A stretch of 64,000 nt of DNA from CAYUNW01 sp964446235 (GCA_964446235.1 CAYUNW010000005.1:1-64000); one strand, 5' to 3'. Shown: positions 1 through 7,022, numbered from the stretch's first letter. Notes: a model not told the origin generated them from the letters alone. Made by a program: numbers and translations.

Positions 1-74
1 GTTTATGAACCTTTGCGGATCGGAAAACTGTATACTATGTGCTGACCTCCCTACAAAATATTCTAATTTATTAA

Positions 75-104
75 TTGATTTATCCCTTACATATCTGCTA
101 GAAT
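75..104 (+). promoter_or_regulatory. sigma70-type promoter with extended -10
   Basis: TTGATT (75-80) and TAGAAT (99-104) are separated by 18 bp, and TGC directly before the -10 gives an extended -10 element. Transcription would begin near position 111 and run through the structured leader towards the GNAT gene. To the left (1-74) I see nothing supportable. Confidence 0.5.
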
Positions 105-110
105 ATAAAT

Positions 111-249
111 CTCATGGAAAAAGCTGGACAATCACATAAATACTACAAATTTTCAGCTTCCCTGATTACGGGAGGAGGGTTGTCGGCGGTTTAATACTCA
201 TAAGTTAAATTTTTGGCACCATTACCTTCCGGAAACGGGAGGTTTTTTT
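111..249 (+). ncRNA. candidate structured leader RNA or small RNA with pseudoknot and terminator-like hairpin
   Basis: The stretch of about 139 nt between the promoter and the first gene has pairable segments. AAGCTG (121-126) pairs with CAGCTT (154-159). Inside that loop GACAA (127-131) can pair with TTGTC (180-184), which gives an H-type pseudoknot. CTTCCC (157-162) can pair with GGGAGG (170-175). A final hairpin, CCTTCCG-GAAA-CGGGAGG (225-242), is followed by seven T. GGGAGG at 170-175 could instead pair with CCTTCC at 225-230, so a terminator/antiterminator switch is conceivable. I could not assign it to a known riboswitch class. It may be a regulated leader of the GNAT-aminotransferase pair or an independent small RNA. 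Confidence 0.45.
225..249 (+). terminator. terminator-like hairpin next to the first gene start
   Basis: Seven base pairs (one G-U) are closed by a GAAA tetraloop and followed directly by T7. The 3' arm contains GGGAGG, a good Shine-Dalgarno-like sequence 7 nt before an ATG at 250. The hairpin could therefore block ribosome binding as well as end transcription. Confidence 0.55.
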
Positions 250-262
250 ATGGTGTTTTTTT

Positions 263-814
263 ATGGAAAGAATGCAATATATACCAGCTTCACAGGATAT
301 ATTACAAAAGAATACTGAAATACTTCAGTCTGCCCATGCCGGCAGAATAAGTAGCCGTGAGGAAATCATCCAAGTACACACTCTATTGCAGGAAGAATTT
401 ATCAGCCGTGGAGGACTGATACGGGATGTATCGGTTGACGAAATGATCGAATTATCCCAAAACGGAGGAGAAATCTGGCGATACAAAAAAAATCAGCAGA
501 CACTTGCAGCGTTCACTCTCACTCCCCTAACCGGTCAATTAGGTAACTGGTGGTATATCAACCACGGAGTAGTCAGAAACGACTTACGACATCAAGGAGG
601 ACAAATCATGACTGACCTTCTGATAAGTTGTCTATCCTCACCGCGCACACCAGAAAGATACCTGGTTATATCGGTTGTTAGGAAAATTTTCCAAAGACTG
701 GGGTTTTCCCAAGTTGACTTATTTGATTTAAACCGTATCGACGGAACAATGTCCCAAATTATCCAAAAGAAGCTGCGGCCTGATATTGCAGTTAATCTTT
801 TTATAAAAATATGA
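263..814 (+). CDS. GNAT-family N-acetyltransferase
   Basis: A 183-residue protein whose centre reads as a GNAT fold. A beta-strand segment (about residues 97-103) leads into RNDLRHQGGQIM, which matches the acetyl-CoA pyrophosphate-binding motif A (R/Q-x-x-G-x-G/A). GNAT enzymes transfer an acyl group from acyl-CoA to an amine; the substrate cannot be read from sequence. The stop overlaps the start of the downstream aminotransferase by 4 nt (ATGA), so the two are translationally coupled and may modify one amino compound. The start is uncertain: ATG 263 has no well-placed ribosome site, whereas the strong GGGAGG lies ahead of an out-of-frame ATG at 250 that opens a 22-codon reading frame. Confidence 0.7.
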   Translation: MERMQYIPASQDILQKNTEILQSAHAGRISSREEIIQVHTLLQEEFISRGGLIRDVSVDEMIELSQNGGEIWRYKKNQQTLAAFTLTPLTGQLGNWWYINHGVVRNDLRHQGGQIMTDLLISCLSSPRTPERYLVISVVRKIFQRLGFSQVDLFDLNRIDGTMSQIIQKKLRPDIAVNLFIKI

Positions 815-1863
815 AGGAAATAGAAATACAAAGTCTTATAAAACCTACCGAAATAGAAAACCGCATGCTGGATTTTGCCACGGTCAGAAATCCTTATGGC
901 GCCAGTCCTTTTGTTGAACGGGCATTGACTTTGTTTCCGCAAATAAATGAAGCAGGGTTGAAAGATATTTTGACAGATAAATTTAGGTTGCCTCCCGCTT
1001 CAATTATCCTTGACGGCAACGGAAGTACGGCAATTATCAATAGGCTACCAAGTATCTTATCAAATAGACAGTGCGGGTGTTTACTAGTCACTCCCACCTA
1101 TTTTGGTTTCCATGATGCTTTGAAAAATTCCGGTGTAAGTGTTTCTGAAATTGCCACAAGAAAGGAAGAAGGATTTGCTATTAACGAAAATATTGTCCGA
1201 AAACTAATGCAGGTAAGTGAAAGTCTTTCTCCGGCAATTATCTGGCTTTGCACTCCCAATAATCCAACCGGGGTATTAACCGAACTATCCGATATCGCTT
1301 TGATTGCAGGAGAAAACCCTAACTCTCTCATCGTAGTTGACGAGGCTTATCAGGAAATTGTTGATCCGGATAATATGCGCTCAGCGACAAAACTTATCAC
1401 GGATTTTCCAAATATCCTGGTAACCAAAACCTTTTCCAAAGCATATGGACTGGAAAATATCCGTTTGGGTCTGGCCTTCGGCTCAGAAGCTTTAATAATA
1501 GCGCTAGCTAGCTTAAGAAATCCAAACGAAACCGTAAACCAGACAGTTTTAGCCAAAGCGGCAACAGCTCTACTTGACTATAACCAGCTCAGACTGGCAA
1601 GTATTATGATAAAAAAAGACCGGGAAACTTTTTTAGAAAAATTAAGTTTACTACCGGATATCGAAGTGGCATCTGACTCAAAGATCAACATATTGCTTCT
1701 GCGTCACCGTAGGGGGAATCTGCATCAAATGCTTCTTAACCGTGGTATCAAAACCTATGATTTTGACAATATCAGCGGGCTGGTGGGTATGGGTTTTGTC
1801 AGAGTAGCTCTGCAGACAGAAGAGGAAAATGATATTTTGATTGAAGCTTTAGCTGACTGTTGA
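811..1863 (+). CDS. PLP-dependent aminotransferase class I/II, histidinol-phosphate aminotransferase-like
   Basis: A 350-residue fold-type I aminotransferase. Visible landmarks are DGNGSTAIINRL (cofactor phosphate loop), CTPNNPTG (Asn near 151), VVDEAY (Asp177 for the pyridine nitrogen, Tyr180), TKTFSKAYGLENIRLG with the Schiff-base Lys210, and the carboxylate-binding Arg at 218. The length matches HisC and the related threonine-phosphate decarboxylase CobD. No other his or cob genes are nearby, so a role in histidine synthesis is not supported by context. The gene is coupled to the upstream acetyltransferase by a 4-nt overlap. Family assignment is firm; the substrate is unknown. Confidence 0.85.
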   Translation: MKEIEIQSLIKPTEIENRMLDFATVRNPYGASPFVERALTLFPQINEAGLKDILTDKFRLPPASIILDGNGSTAIINRLPSILSNRQCGCLLVTPTYFGFHDALKNSGVSVSEIATRKEEGFAINENIVRKLMQVSESLSPAIIWLCTPNNPTGVLTELSDIALIAGENPNSLIVVDEAYQEIVDPDNMRSATKLITDFPNILVTKTFSKAYGLENIRLGLAFGSEALIIALASLRNPNETVNQTVLAKAATALLDYNQLRLASIMIKKDRETFLEKLSLLPDIEVASDSKINILLLRHRRGNLHQMLLNRGIKTYDFDNISGLVGMGFVRVALQTEEENDILIEALADC

Positions 1864-1910
1864 ATCGTTAAAATACTGATAAAAAGGAGGATTTTCGATA
1901 AATTTTTATA

Positions 1911-3458
1911 TCAGGCATATCTAAAGTTTATCCAAACATGATTATCTTCGAAATTATTATAAAATTGCGGTATTGTTTGTGATACATCCCCGGTTCTCAC
2001 TTCGTTTAATTTTTCAACTAACTTTTCAAGACTTAAAGCAAACTTTTCATAGTCAATTTGCATATCACCACTATTCGGATTAGTCATTATCGCTTCAGAT
2101 TGCATCAAAAAATTCATCATTAAAGTATCGGCTCTGGCATATGCTTCCATGGCTTTTATGGTATTTGTATCAGAGGTTTCTCTAGCTTTTTCCAGCTGAT
2201 TATGCACATATAACATTGCTCCAACTTCAGCTACAATCATAGATTCTGTATCCCTTGTGGAAAATTTACCGGATCGTAACACTGCGTATAAACCGTCAAC
2301 AGTTGCTTTCAATTCCTCAAGTGGAGTATCACGAAATATGCGGAAAGGATGGTTTTCCTCATGGGCCAGAACGCCCAGTGCCCTACCGCGTATCAATTCC
2401 TCTTCTGAAAAATTATCCAAAATATCAGTCCCAAAAGCTTTATATAAAACAGGTACAATCAACGTCCTCACACCTTCCTCGATCATATTTGAATAAAGTA
2501 CATTTTTATATCCAAGCGTACCCCTGATATCTTCAAAATTTGGGTAGTTTTTGGCGGTTTTTGCCGGATGCGCTCCGTTACCGGATGCAAGTAATAATCT
2601 CCTAAATTCCGTACTTACAGGAACATCTTCATCTGTTTCTATCTTAAATAGATTGCGGCTTGCTTCTCTTATCCATCCTATCTCATCTACGCTTACCATT
2701 GATTCATCTTTGGCAAGCAACCTGAATTCAAAAAAAGCCCTCCACGGCGGTACACCGATAAGATCGGTTACCTGATTTGCCCATTTGGCTACCTGTGGCT
2801 GCTGGGAAATTGCCAGTCTGGCCGGATCATAATACACCTCTGTCGGCTCTACTAAAACCAAAAGAGGTGAATCGGCACTTATATCTATCCACGTTCTATC
2901 GACTATTCGCATGTCAGCTAAATCCGAACTCTTGGCGGAATCTGCATCAAAAGCAGCCTGAAGAGCTAAAAAATATGACTGATGATTTTTTGCTGACGGG
3001 CTTTCTATAGTTGAAGCTTGCCTTAAAATCGCCATCAATTTGGGTAGAAATTCCCTATATGCCTGACTGTAAGACAATGCCGGATGATCTAAACCGTTAA
3101 CCAAAAGCGAATACGGATCATAAACACCGGGGTTATCTCTGGCTGCTTCAACCACTCTTTCTCCACCATTTTCCCCAAAAATTTCCTCCGGCCACATTCG
3201 ATATGTTGAAGCGTCTTCTCCCTGTATATGAAAAATCCCTCCGACAGTGGTACCTGCATTGGCCATGACTTCGACAAACTTTCGTTCCTGAGCCGTCATC
3301 GCTTCAACTCCTTGCCGAAAACGGCCATCAACCCAGATTTGATCTTTTGGCGACCAATACCCACCCTTATCAAGTTCTAGATCTTTACCACTACCGGCAG
3401 CAATTTCGTAAAAATAATCTAAACCGGTCAACTGTGTAGGTACTTCTGCTAATGCCAT
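1911..3458 (-). CDS. putative HExxH metallopeptidase, M49 (dipeptidyl-peptidase III)-like
   Basis: A 515-residue soluble protein without a signal peptide. It carries HEENH at about residues 366-370, a zinc-binding HExxH motif, followed by EELKATVDGLY (about 381-391). That second segment resembles the second glutamate motif of M49-like peptidases (EE-x-(R/K)-A-(D)), where the glutamate is the third zinc ligand. An upstream VEPTEVYYDP segment also recalls the M49-like group. If the assignment is right it is a cytoplasmic metallopeptidase. Overall similarity is distant and this is a motif-based inference. The gene has its own promoter, and its ATG directly follows a hairpin and a T7 tract. The gene ends tail-to-tail with the aminotransferase. 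Confidence 0.5.
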   Translation of the reverse strand: MALAEVPTQLTGLDYFYEIAAGSGKDLELDKGGYWSPKDQIWVDGRFRQGVEAMTAQERKFVEVMANAGTTVGGIFHIQGEDASTYRMWPEEIFGENGGERVVEAARDNPGVYDPYSLLVNGLDHPALSYSQAYREFLPKLMAILRQASTIESPSAKNHQSYFLALQAAFDADSAKSSDLADMRIVDRTWIDISADSPLLVLVEPTEVYYDPARLAISQQPQVAKWANQVTDLIGVPPWRAFFEFRLLAKDESMVSVDEIGWIREASRNLFKIETDEDVPVSTEFRRLLLASGNGAHPAKTAKNYPNFEDIRGTLGYKNVLYSNMIEEGVRTLIVPVLYKAFGTDILDNFSEEELIRGRALGVLAHEENHPFRIFRDTPLEELKATVDGLYAVLRSGKFSTRDTESMIVAEVGAMLYVHNQLEKARETSDTNTIKAMEAYARADTLMMNFLMQSEAIMTNPNSGDMQIDYEKFALSLEKLVEKLNEVRTGDVSQTIPQFYNNFEDNHVWINFRYA

Positions 3459-3465
3459 AAAAAAA

Positions 3466-3481
3466 CTGCCTCTTAAGGCAG
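3466..3481 (-). promoter_or_regulatory. hairpin in the 5' leader of the HExxH protein gene
   Basis: On the minus strand CTGCCT-TAAG-AGGCAG forms a perfect 6-bp stem and is followed by seven T that run straight into the ATG at 3458. It looks like an intrinsic terminator placed on the start codon, the same layout as at the first gene of the window. Confidence 0.45.
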
Positions 3482-3486
3482 ATAAA

Positions 3487-3525
3487 TAATACCGGTATTA
3501 TAAAATAATTAGAAGAAATTTCCAA
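3487..3525 (-). promoter_or_regulatory. promoter of the HExxH protein gene with an overlapping 14-bp palindrome
   Basis: On the minus strand TTGGAA (3525-3520) and TATAAT (3502-3497) are spaced by 17 bp. The perfect palindrome TAATACCGGTATTA (3487-3500) overlaps the -10 box and the expected transcription start, a good position for a repressor. Confidence 0.6.
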
Positions 3526-3549
3526 AATAAATAGCTTTTTTACCCCTTT

Positions 3550-3900
3550 TCACCTTTTTGTAAATTTCAATTTATTATATTTATACTTGATGATTTTTTC
3601 TATCAAATCATACGGCAGTGGCTTGTCCAACGGAAACTTAATTGTTCCTTTGGAAGTCTGATATTTTGCCAATTCTTTTTTAAATTTTTCAATTGCTGAC
3701 GGAGTAGGATATAAGCCGATATGTTCTTTAAACGCTGCATATAACACAAATTTGCCGTTTAATTTAAAAGCCGGAACACCGTAACTCATACACTCTTCAG
3801 CATCCGGTGCTGTTTTTTGGATGAATTCTCTCAAGTTTTCCAAAATCTTTTTTTGGGGTAACTCCAGTTTGTCAAAGTATTTTTTTACTTTGATATCCAT
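3550..3900 (-). CDS. DUF1801 (YdhG-like) family protein
   Basis: A 116-residue protein with the family signature in order: EECMSYGVPAFKLNGK (about residues 36-51), AAFKEHIGLYPTPSAIEKF (about 55-73), and SKGTIKFPLDKPLPYDLIEKI (about 83-103). DUF1801 proteins are small cytosolic proteins; some Bacillus members have been proposed to act as iron chaperones, but the general role is unsettled. The length is normal. It lies 1 nt downstream of the helix-hairpin-helix gene on the same strand, so the two are probably co-transcribed. Confidence 0.85.
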   Translation of the reverse strand: MDIKVKKYFDKLELPQKKILENLREFIQKTAPDAEECMSYGVPAFKLNGKFVLYAAFKEHIGLYPTPSAIEKFKKELAKYQTSKGTIKFPLDKPLPYDLIEKIIKYKYNKLKFTKR

Positions 3901-3901
3901 A

Positions 3902-4189
3902 TCACTTATCCTTCCAATTCCACCACTTCAATTTTTCGGTTTCTGGATTTTTGGTATTGGCAAAGTATACAGCACAGCGGAATACATAAAGTAAACATCG
4001 GTCCTGTATTTTATTCACTTTCCGATTGGACATGTCAAAAAGCTTTTCCGCATCTTTATTGCATAAATCGGTAATGGAAAAAATTCCGATATCATTTAAA
4101 TTTTTTTCAATGCTTTTCCCTATACCCGGAATTATCTGTAAATCAGAAGATTTCCTTTTTAACTTATGACTTTTATATTGAGATTTCAT
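3902..4189 (-). CDS. Cdd1-like helix-hairpin-helix protein
   Basis: A 95-residue protein. LQIIPGIGKSIEKNLNDIGI (about residues 17-36) is a helix-hairpin-helix DNA-binding motif, and CLLYVFRCAVYFANT with the C-terminal KWWNWKD matches the small 'pathogenicity locus' Cdd1 family. Such proteins are thought to bind nucleic acid; no reaction is known. It appears co-transcribed with the DUF1801 gene, a pairing that fits accessory stress-type genes. Confidence 0.75.
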   Translation of the reverse strand: MKSQYKSHKLKRKSSDLQIIPGIGKSIEKNLNDIGIFSITDLCNKDAEKLFDMSNRKVNKIQDRCLLYVFRCAVYFANTKNPETEKLKWWNWKDK

Positions 4190-4267
4190 TTCTGGAAATA
4201 ATCAGACAAAAAAACTATCCAAATTATACAAATGAAACTTCAACTTATAAATAGTAAAATGAAATAA

Positions 4268-4504
4268 ATGAGAATTGTGGGAATTTTGATCGCTTTTGGG
4301 TTGCTGCTTCTTCTTTTTGTCTGGTGGATGAATATCTCTTTGGGAGGAGCCGAACAAATTATGAAAATGACTCCTCAAGTGGGAAACAGCCCAAATGTCC
4401 AAAATGAAAACACCAATCCGATAGATTATTCGAAAGATAAGCTGAAACAAATAGAATCAGAAGAACAAAAAAGAATTGATCAGCTGAATAATCCCGAGAG
4501 ATAA
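4268..4504 (+). CDS. small single-pass membrane protein, unknown function
   Basis: 78 residues. An N-terminal hydrophobic helix (about residues 3-24, rich in Leu and Trp) is followed by a hydrophilic, charged tail with a predicted helix near the C-terminus (KDKLKQIESEEQKRIDQL). It is probably a membrane-anchored protein with the tail facing outward or into the cytoplasm. No family recognised. It is the only plus-strand gene between two minus-strand genes. A minus-strand frame across the same bases is less protein-like. Confidence 0.5.
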   Translation: MRIVGILIAFGLLLLLFVWWMNISLGGAEQIMKMTPQVGNSPNVQNENTNPIDYSKDKLKQIESEEQKRIDQLNNPER

Positions 4505-4545
4505 AATTAGATTACTTAATCTCTTGGACTTCACAACTGTATAAG

Positions 4546-4839
4546 CTATTTCTGCCTCTTCCATAACCATCTAGCACTTCTTCGGATCAGATCTACTCCA
4601 TTACCTTGATTATCCGAACTTGAAGAAACCAAATTAACATCTCCGAAATATTCCTGCTCTAAACCAAGTATCGGCTGATCATTAAATTCTGCAAAAACAT
4701 CTATATCACTACCCGACTTCTGATCACCTCTGGCTCTACTACCGAAAATTCCTAATCGAGTTGCACCATTTTTCTTTTGTTCCCGTAAAACACTCAAAGT
4801 TTTGAAAAGTTGTCCTTCATTTTCAAAAGTATTTCCCAT
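4546..4839 (-). CDS. MNT-type nucleotidyltransferase domain protein
   Basis: 97 residues with GSRARGDQKSGSDIDVF (about residues 33-49), the minimal nucleotidyltransferase signature G-S-x-(R)-(R)-G-(x)n-S-D-x-D with its metal-binding aspartates. The DLIRRSA segment near the end matches family members. MNT proteins often act as antitoxins to HEPN toxins by AMPylating them. No HEPN partner is visible next to it, so it may be solitary or an orphan antitoxin. The biochemical class is fairly sure, the role is not. Confidence 0.75.
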   Translation of the reverse strand: MGNTFENEGQLFKTLSVLREQKKNGATRLGIFGSRARGDQKSGSDIDVFAEFNDQPILGLEQEYFGDVNLVSSSSDNQGNGVDLIRRSARWLWKRQK

Positions 4840-4875
4840 ATCTAATAACTGTAATAATCATCAATTATACTATAA

Positions 4876-4895
4876 TTGATACAGTTTGATATAAT
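4876..4895 (+). promoter_or_regulatory. promoter element shared with 5941-5960
   Basis: The segment TTGATACAGTTTGATATAAT, followed by AAC, recurs almost identically at 5941. TGA-TATAAT is an extended -10 with TATAAT at 4890-4895. Transcription would start about 7 nt before the ATG at 4909, so the mRNA would be almost leaderless. Confidence 0.55.
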
Positions 4896-4908
4896 AACCA
4901 AAATATTT

Positions 4909-5142
4909 ATGCCCAAAGAAAAACAACCTCCTTATAAAATCACATTACCAGCCGGTACCGAGATTAACGGCGGAACTCATGAAGACGGAGATCCTTTTTT
5001 AGTTGAAAAAGATACTCATGCTTTGGTAGTAGGGCCGCTTGTAGACAACGCCTTACCTATACAAATAATTGAAAACGGACAACCTGTAGGAGGAATTTTA
5101 TTTTTCCACCAGCCTGAACAAAATAAAAATGGTAAGACTTGA
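4909..5142 (+). CDS. small protein of unknown function
   Basis: 77 residues from ATG 4909. An earlier in-frame TTG at 4876 lies inside the promoter, so I prefer 4909. The sequence is acidic and beta-rich (KITLPAGTEINGG, HALVVGPLV, PIQIIENGQPVGGILFFHQP) with no signal peptide or membrane helix. No family recognised. Its C-terminal half shows faint similarity to the protein at 5980-6252 (P-I/V-x-I ... I-x-F/I ... Q-P), and the two share a promoter element, so they may be diverged paralogues. Confidence 0.55.
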   Translation: MPKEKQPPYKITLPAGTEINGGTHEDGDPFLVEKDTHALVVGPLVDNALPIQIIENGQPVGGILFFHQPEQNKNGKT

Positions 5143-5182
5143 AGGAAAACCTCAAATACAACTAACTATGTTGGACAAAAGT

Positions 5183-5602
5183 TTATTTCAATACCCGGAT
5201 ATGGAGATTTATGAATTTTTCTGTAGCCAACACCACCTCATCTTTGAGTCTTGACGGGCTTTGAGCCACCCAAACGGCAAAATTATATAATTCCTGGTTA
5301 TCGGCCTTTATCCATTTCTGATTTTTATAAAGAAAAACCAAAAGAGTTGTCATGGCTATCCGTTTATTACCGTTTTGAAACGGGTGGTTTTTGATAAGTA
5401 GATAAAATAGTACGGCCGATTTTTTCACCAAACCTTGATAGACATCCTGTCGACCGAATTTCTGAAATGGTTGAGACAGGCAACTTTCCAAAATATTGGG
5501 AAATCTACTGGAAAAATCAGGAATCGGTTCGTCATAATCCAGCATTTTTTTGGCTAGTTGATATGCCAGATATTCTATTTCGGAAACTGAGATCTTTTTC
5601 AT
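5183..5602 (-). CDS. Fic/Doc-family toxin
   Basis: 139 residues with the Fic core HPFQNGNKRIAMTT (about residues 73-86), which matches H-x-F-x-(D/N)-G-N-x-R; length and N-terminus resemble Doc. Fic enzymes transfer AMP to target proteins, and Doc phosphorylates EF-Tu. The second Arg of the canonical Fic motif is absent, as in Doc. The gene lies 3 nt downstream of a DNA-binding protein gene, the usual antitoxin-toxin order, so the pair is probably a type II toxin-antitoxin module. Confidence 0.85.
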   Translation of the reverse strand: MKKISVSEIEYLAYQLAKKMLDYDEPIPDFSSRFPNILESCLSQPFQKFGRQDVYQGLVKKSAVLFYLLIKNHPFQNGNKRIAMTTLLVFLYKNQKWIKADNQELYNFAVWVAQSPSRLKDEVVLATEKFINLHIRVLK

Positions 5603-5605
5603 GTT

Positions 5606-5860
5606 TTACCCTTGTCCTAAAAGTTTCAAAGTTTCACTATACTCGGAGACCGTTTTTTTTACAGCGGCATCAATAATCTGTTTTTCTTTGGCTGTCAAAA
5701 CCTTTTTTGCCAGATTTGGAAATTCTGAAACCGGTACGGCAAAATTACGGCCGATTTTTTCGGCGAAAATTTGGCCTTTTTTTACTTTTTTGTATACCGC
5801 AATTCTACTAATTCCCAATATTTTTGCCAGTTGTGGTAAAGAATAATATTTCTCGCTCAT
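5606..5860 (-). CDS. helix-turn-helix antitoxin paired with the Fic/Doc protein
   Basis: About 84 residues from ATG 5860 (MSEKYYSLPQLAK); a longer frame to 5896 runs into the operator and is unlikely. SLPQLAKILGISRIAVYKKVKKGQI is an excisionase/MerR-like helix-turn-helix, followed by a strand segment (AEKIGRNFAVPVSEF) and a C-terminal helical tail suited to binding the toxin. The gene precedes the Fic/Doc toxin by 3 nt, and two palindromes lie upstream, consistent with an autoregulated module. Confidence 0.75.
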   Translation of the reverse strand: MSEKYYSLPQLAKILGISRIAVYKKVKKGQIFAEKIGRNFAVPVSEFPNLAKKVLTAKEKQIIDAAVKKTVSEYSETLKLLGQG

Positions 5861-5870
5861 GCCTCTTATA

Positions 5871-5912
5871 TTAACATATGTTAACCATATTATCAAATTT
5901 AACCTATGTTAA
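5871..5912 (-). promoter_or_regulatory. paired operator of the Fic/Doc module
   Basis: TTAACATATGTTAA (5871-5884) is a perfect 14-bp palindrome. TTAACCTATGTTAA (5899-5912) is a one-mismatch copy. The centres are 28 bp apart, on either side of an AT-rich TGATAATAT segment that could serve as the -10 for the minus-strand operon. This is a typical arrangement for cooperative antitoxin binding. Confidence 0.65.
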
Positions 5913-5940
5913 CTATTTTAAAATAAAGTCTTTCGTAATC

Positions 5941-5960
5941 TTGATATAGTTTGATATAAT
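5941..5960 (+). promoter_or_regulatory. promoter element shared with 4876-4895
   Basis: TTGATATAGTTTGATATAAT, followed by AAC, differs from the copy at 4876 by one base. The extended -10 is TGA-TATAAT (TATAAT at 5955-5960), 20 nt before the ATG of the next small gene. Confidence 0.55.
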
Positions 5961-5979
5961 AACTTTCTTAAATCTACTT

Positions 5980-6252
5980 ATGCTAAAAGAAATACCTACT
6001 GTCATAGAAGTTGATTATGGTAACCTTCCGGGTGTTAATGCTAGTGAAAAAATTTTAAATACTATGGCTTATGCCCAAGTTGAAAATACACCGGTAAGAA
6101 TATGGAGGAAAAGCCCTTCAGGTAGAGATGAAATCGTGATATTTGCCCAACCAAATCCGCCATCTACAACTTCACAAGGAAAAGCGATAGATATATTTGA
6201 CGCTGCTTACCTTACACCGCAATTCTACCCGAGTAGCCAAATCCTGCAATAA
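5980..6252 (+). CDS. small protein of unknown function
   Basis: 90 residues, soluble, no signal sequence. It opens with a strand-like segment (TVIEVDYGNLPG) and ends in a Pro/Ser/Gln-rich tail. No family recognised. A weak resemblance to the protein at 4909-5142 (the NTPVRIW ... EIVIFAQP region) and the near-identical promoter suggest a common origin. The two genes flank the Fic/Doc module. Confidence 0.5.
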   Translation: MLKEIPTVIEVDYGNLPGVNASEKILNTMAYAQVENTPVRIWRKSPSGRDEIVIFAQPNPPSTTSQGKAIDIFDAAYLTPQFYPSSQILQ

Positions 6253-6359
6253 ATTGCTTTTGGAAAAATCGTACAAATTCTAATTACATATACCAAACGG
6301 TTTTAGCTATATCAGATACTAAATTTCATTTTGGCTACATTTAGAGATATGATAAGAGT

Positions 6360-7022
6360 ATGCTTTTCAATCTGAAAGGAAAAAGCAGTAAACAACTCAA
6401 AAAGATTGCCTCCGTCCATGTACATAAACTCCTAACCTCGCCAAAATATCGCAATGAATTCAAAAGAAAGTGTCAAAAAATATGTCTGCAGTCAGGAGAA
6501 ATATGGGATGATGCCATTATTGAAAAAAAGGTAGACAACCTTGACAGAAGCATCCTTCTTGGCACAACATCCATAGCTATGAAAGGACTCAAAATGATTA
6601 AGGAGATTGAGGAAAACATCCATAGAGAAAAGTTGGCTCATATCACCAAACGCAGATTTTCCATATATCTTCACAAAAGCCAAAAGAAATTTCTAGTAGA
6701 GTTACGTTTCAAAAGAGAAGACAAACCGGATAGAAACTTTGCCACATTGATTTTTTTGGATAATTTAAACGGAAAGAAATCGGGTGGGATACAATTTGAT
6801 AAAAAAATATCCAAATCAGGTTATAAGCTGATAGATAGCGGAAGTTATTTTCGGAAAAAACCGTCTTGGTTTAACGTCAGAATTATTTTCAGAGGAAAAA
6901 GGATGAAAATTTATTTACCATTCCGGTATATAAACAAAAACTTTCGCTATTTCCGTCTTTCTAAAAAGGAAGACTTTGGAAAAATTATCTCCCTACTGAA
7001 AACAAAAAAAATTGAAAAATAG
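6360..7022 (+). CDS. basic protein of unknown function
   Basis: 220 residues, strongly lysine-rich, without signal peptide or membrane segments. The N-terminal 100 residues look helical (KQLKKIASVHVHKLLTSPKYRNEFKRKCQKI) and the second half beta-rich (FSIYLHKSQKKFLVELRF, FATLIFLDNL, FNVRIIFRGKRMKIYLPFRYI). The charge suggests nucleic-acid contact, but no motif is diagnostic. It stands alone on its strand in the accessory block. Confidence 0.55.
   Translation: MLFNLKGKSSKQLKKIASVHVHKLLTSPKYRNEFKRKCQKICLQSGEIWDDAIIEKKVDNLDRSILLGTTSIAMKGLKMIKEIEENIHREKLAHITKRRFSIYLHKSQKKFLVELRFKREDKPDRNFATLIFLDNLNGKKSGGIQFDKKISKSGYKLIDSGSYFRKKPSWFNVRIIFRGKRMKIYLPFRYINKNFRYFRLSKKEDFGKIISLLKTKKIEK

Noticed and set aside
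1..115. Open minus-strand frame at the left edge, reading RYVRDKSINKLEYFVGRSA
   Set aside because: It has no ATG, GTG or TTG start between its upstream stop (about 115) and the edge, and it is short; chance openness is likely.
205..221. TTGGCACC as a T-box-like element
   Set aside because: Only the UGGNACC-like core is present; the leader is too short for a usual T-box and shows no specifier loop.
1864..1910. Terminator between the convergent genes at 1863 and 1911
   Set aside because: CTGATAAAAA and TTTTTATATCAG can pair only imperfectly with an AT-rich stem; too weak to list as a feature.
2255..3010. Plus-strand frames opposite the HExxH protein gene
   Set aside because: Composition is not protein-like and the minus-strand frame is continuous over 515 codons with its own promoter.
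4202..4450. Minus-strand frame of 82 codons over the small membrane protein gene
   Set aside because: The plus-strand product has a clear membrane helix plus charged tail; the minus product is His/Ser-rich without a pattern.
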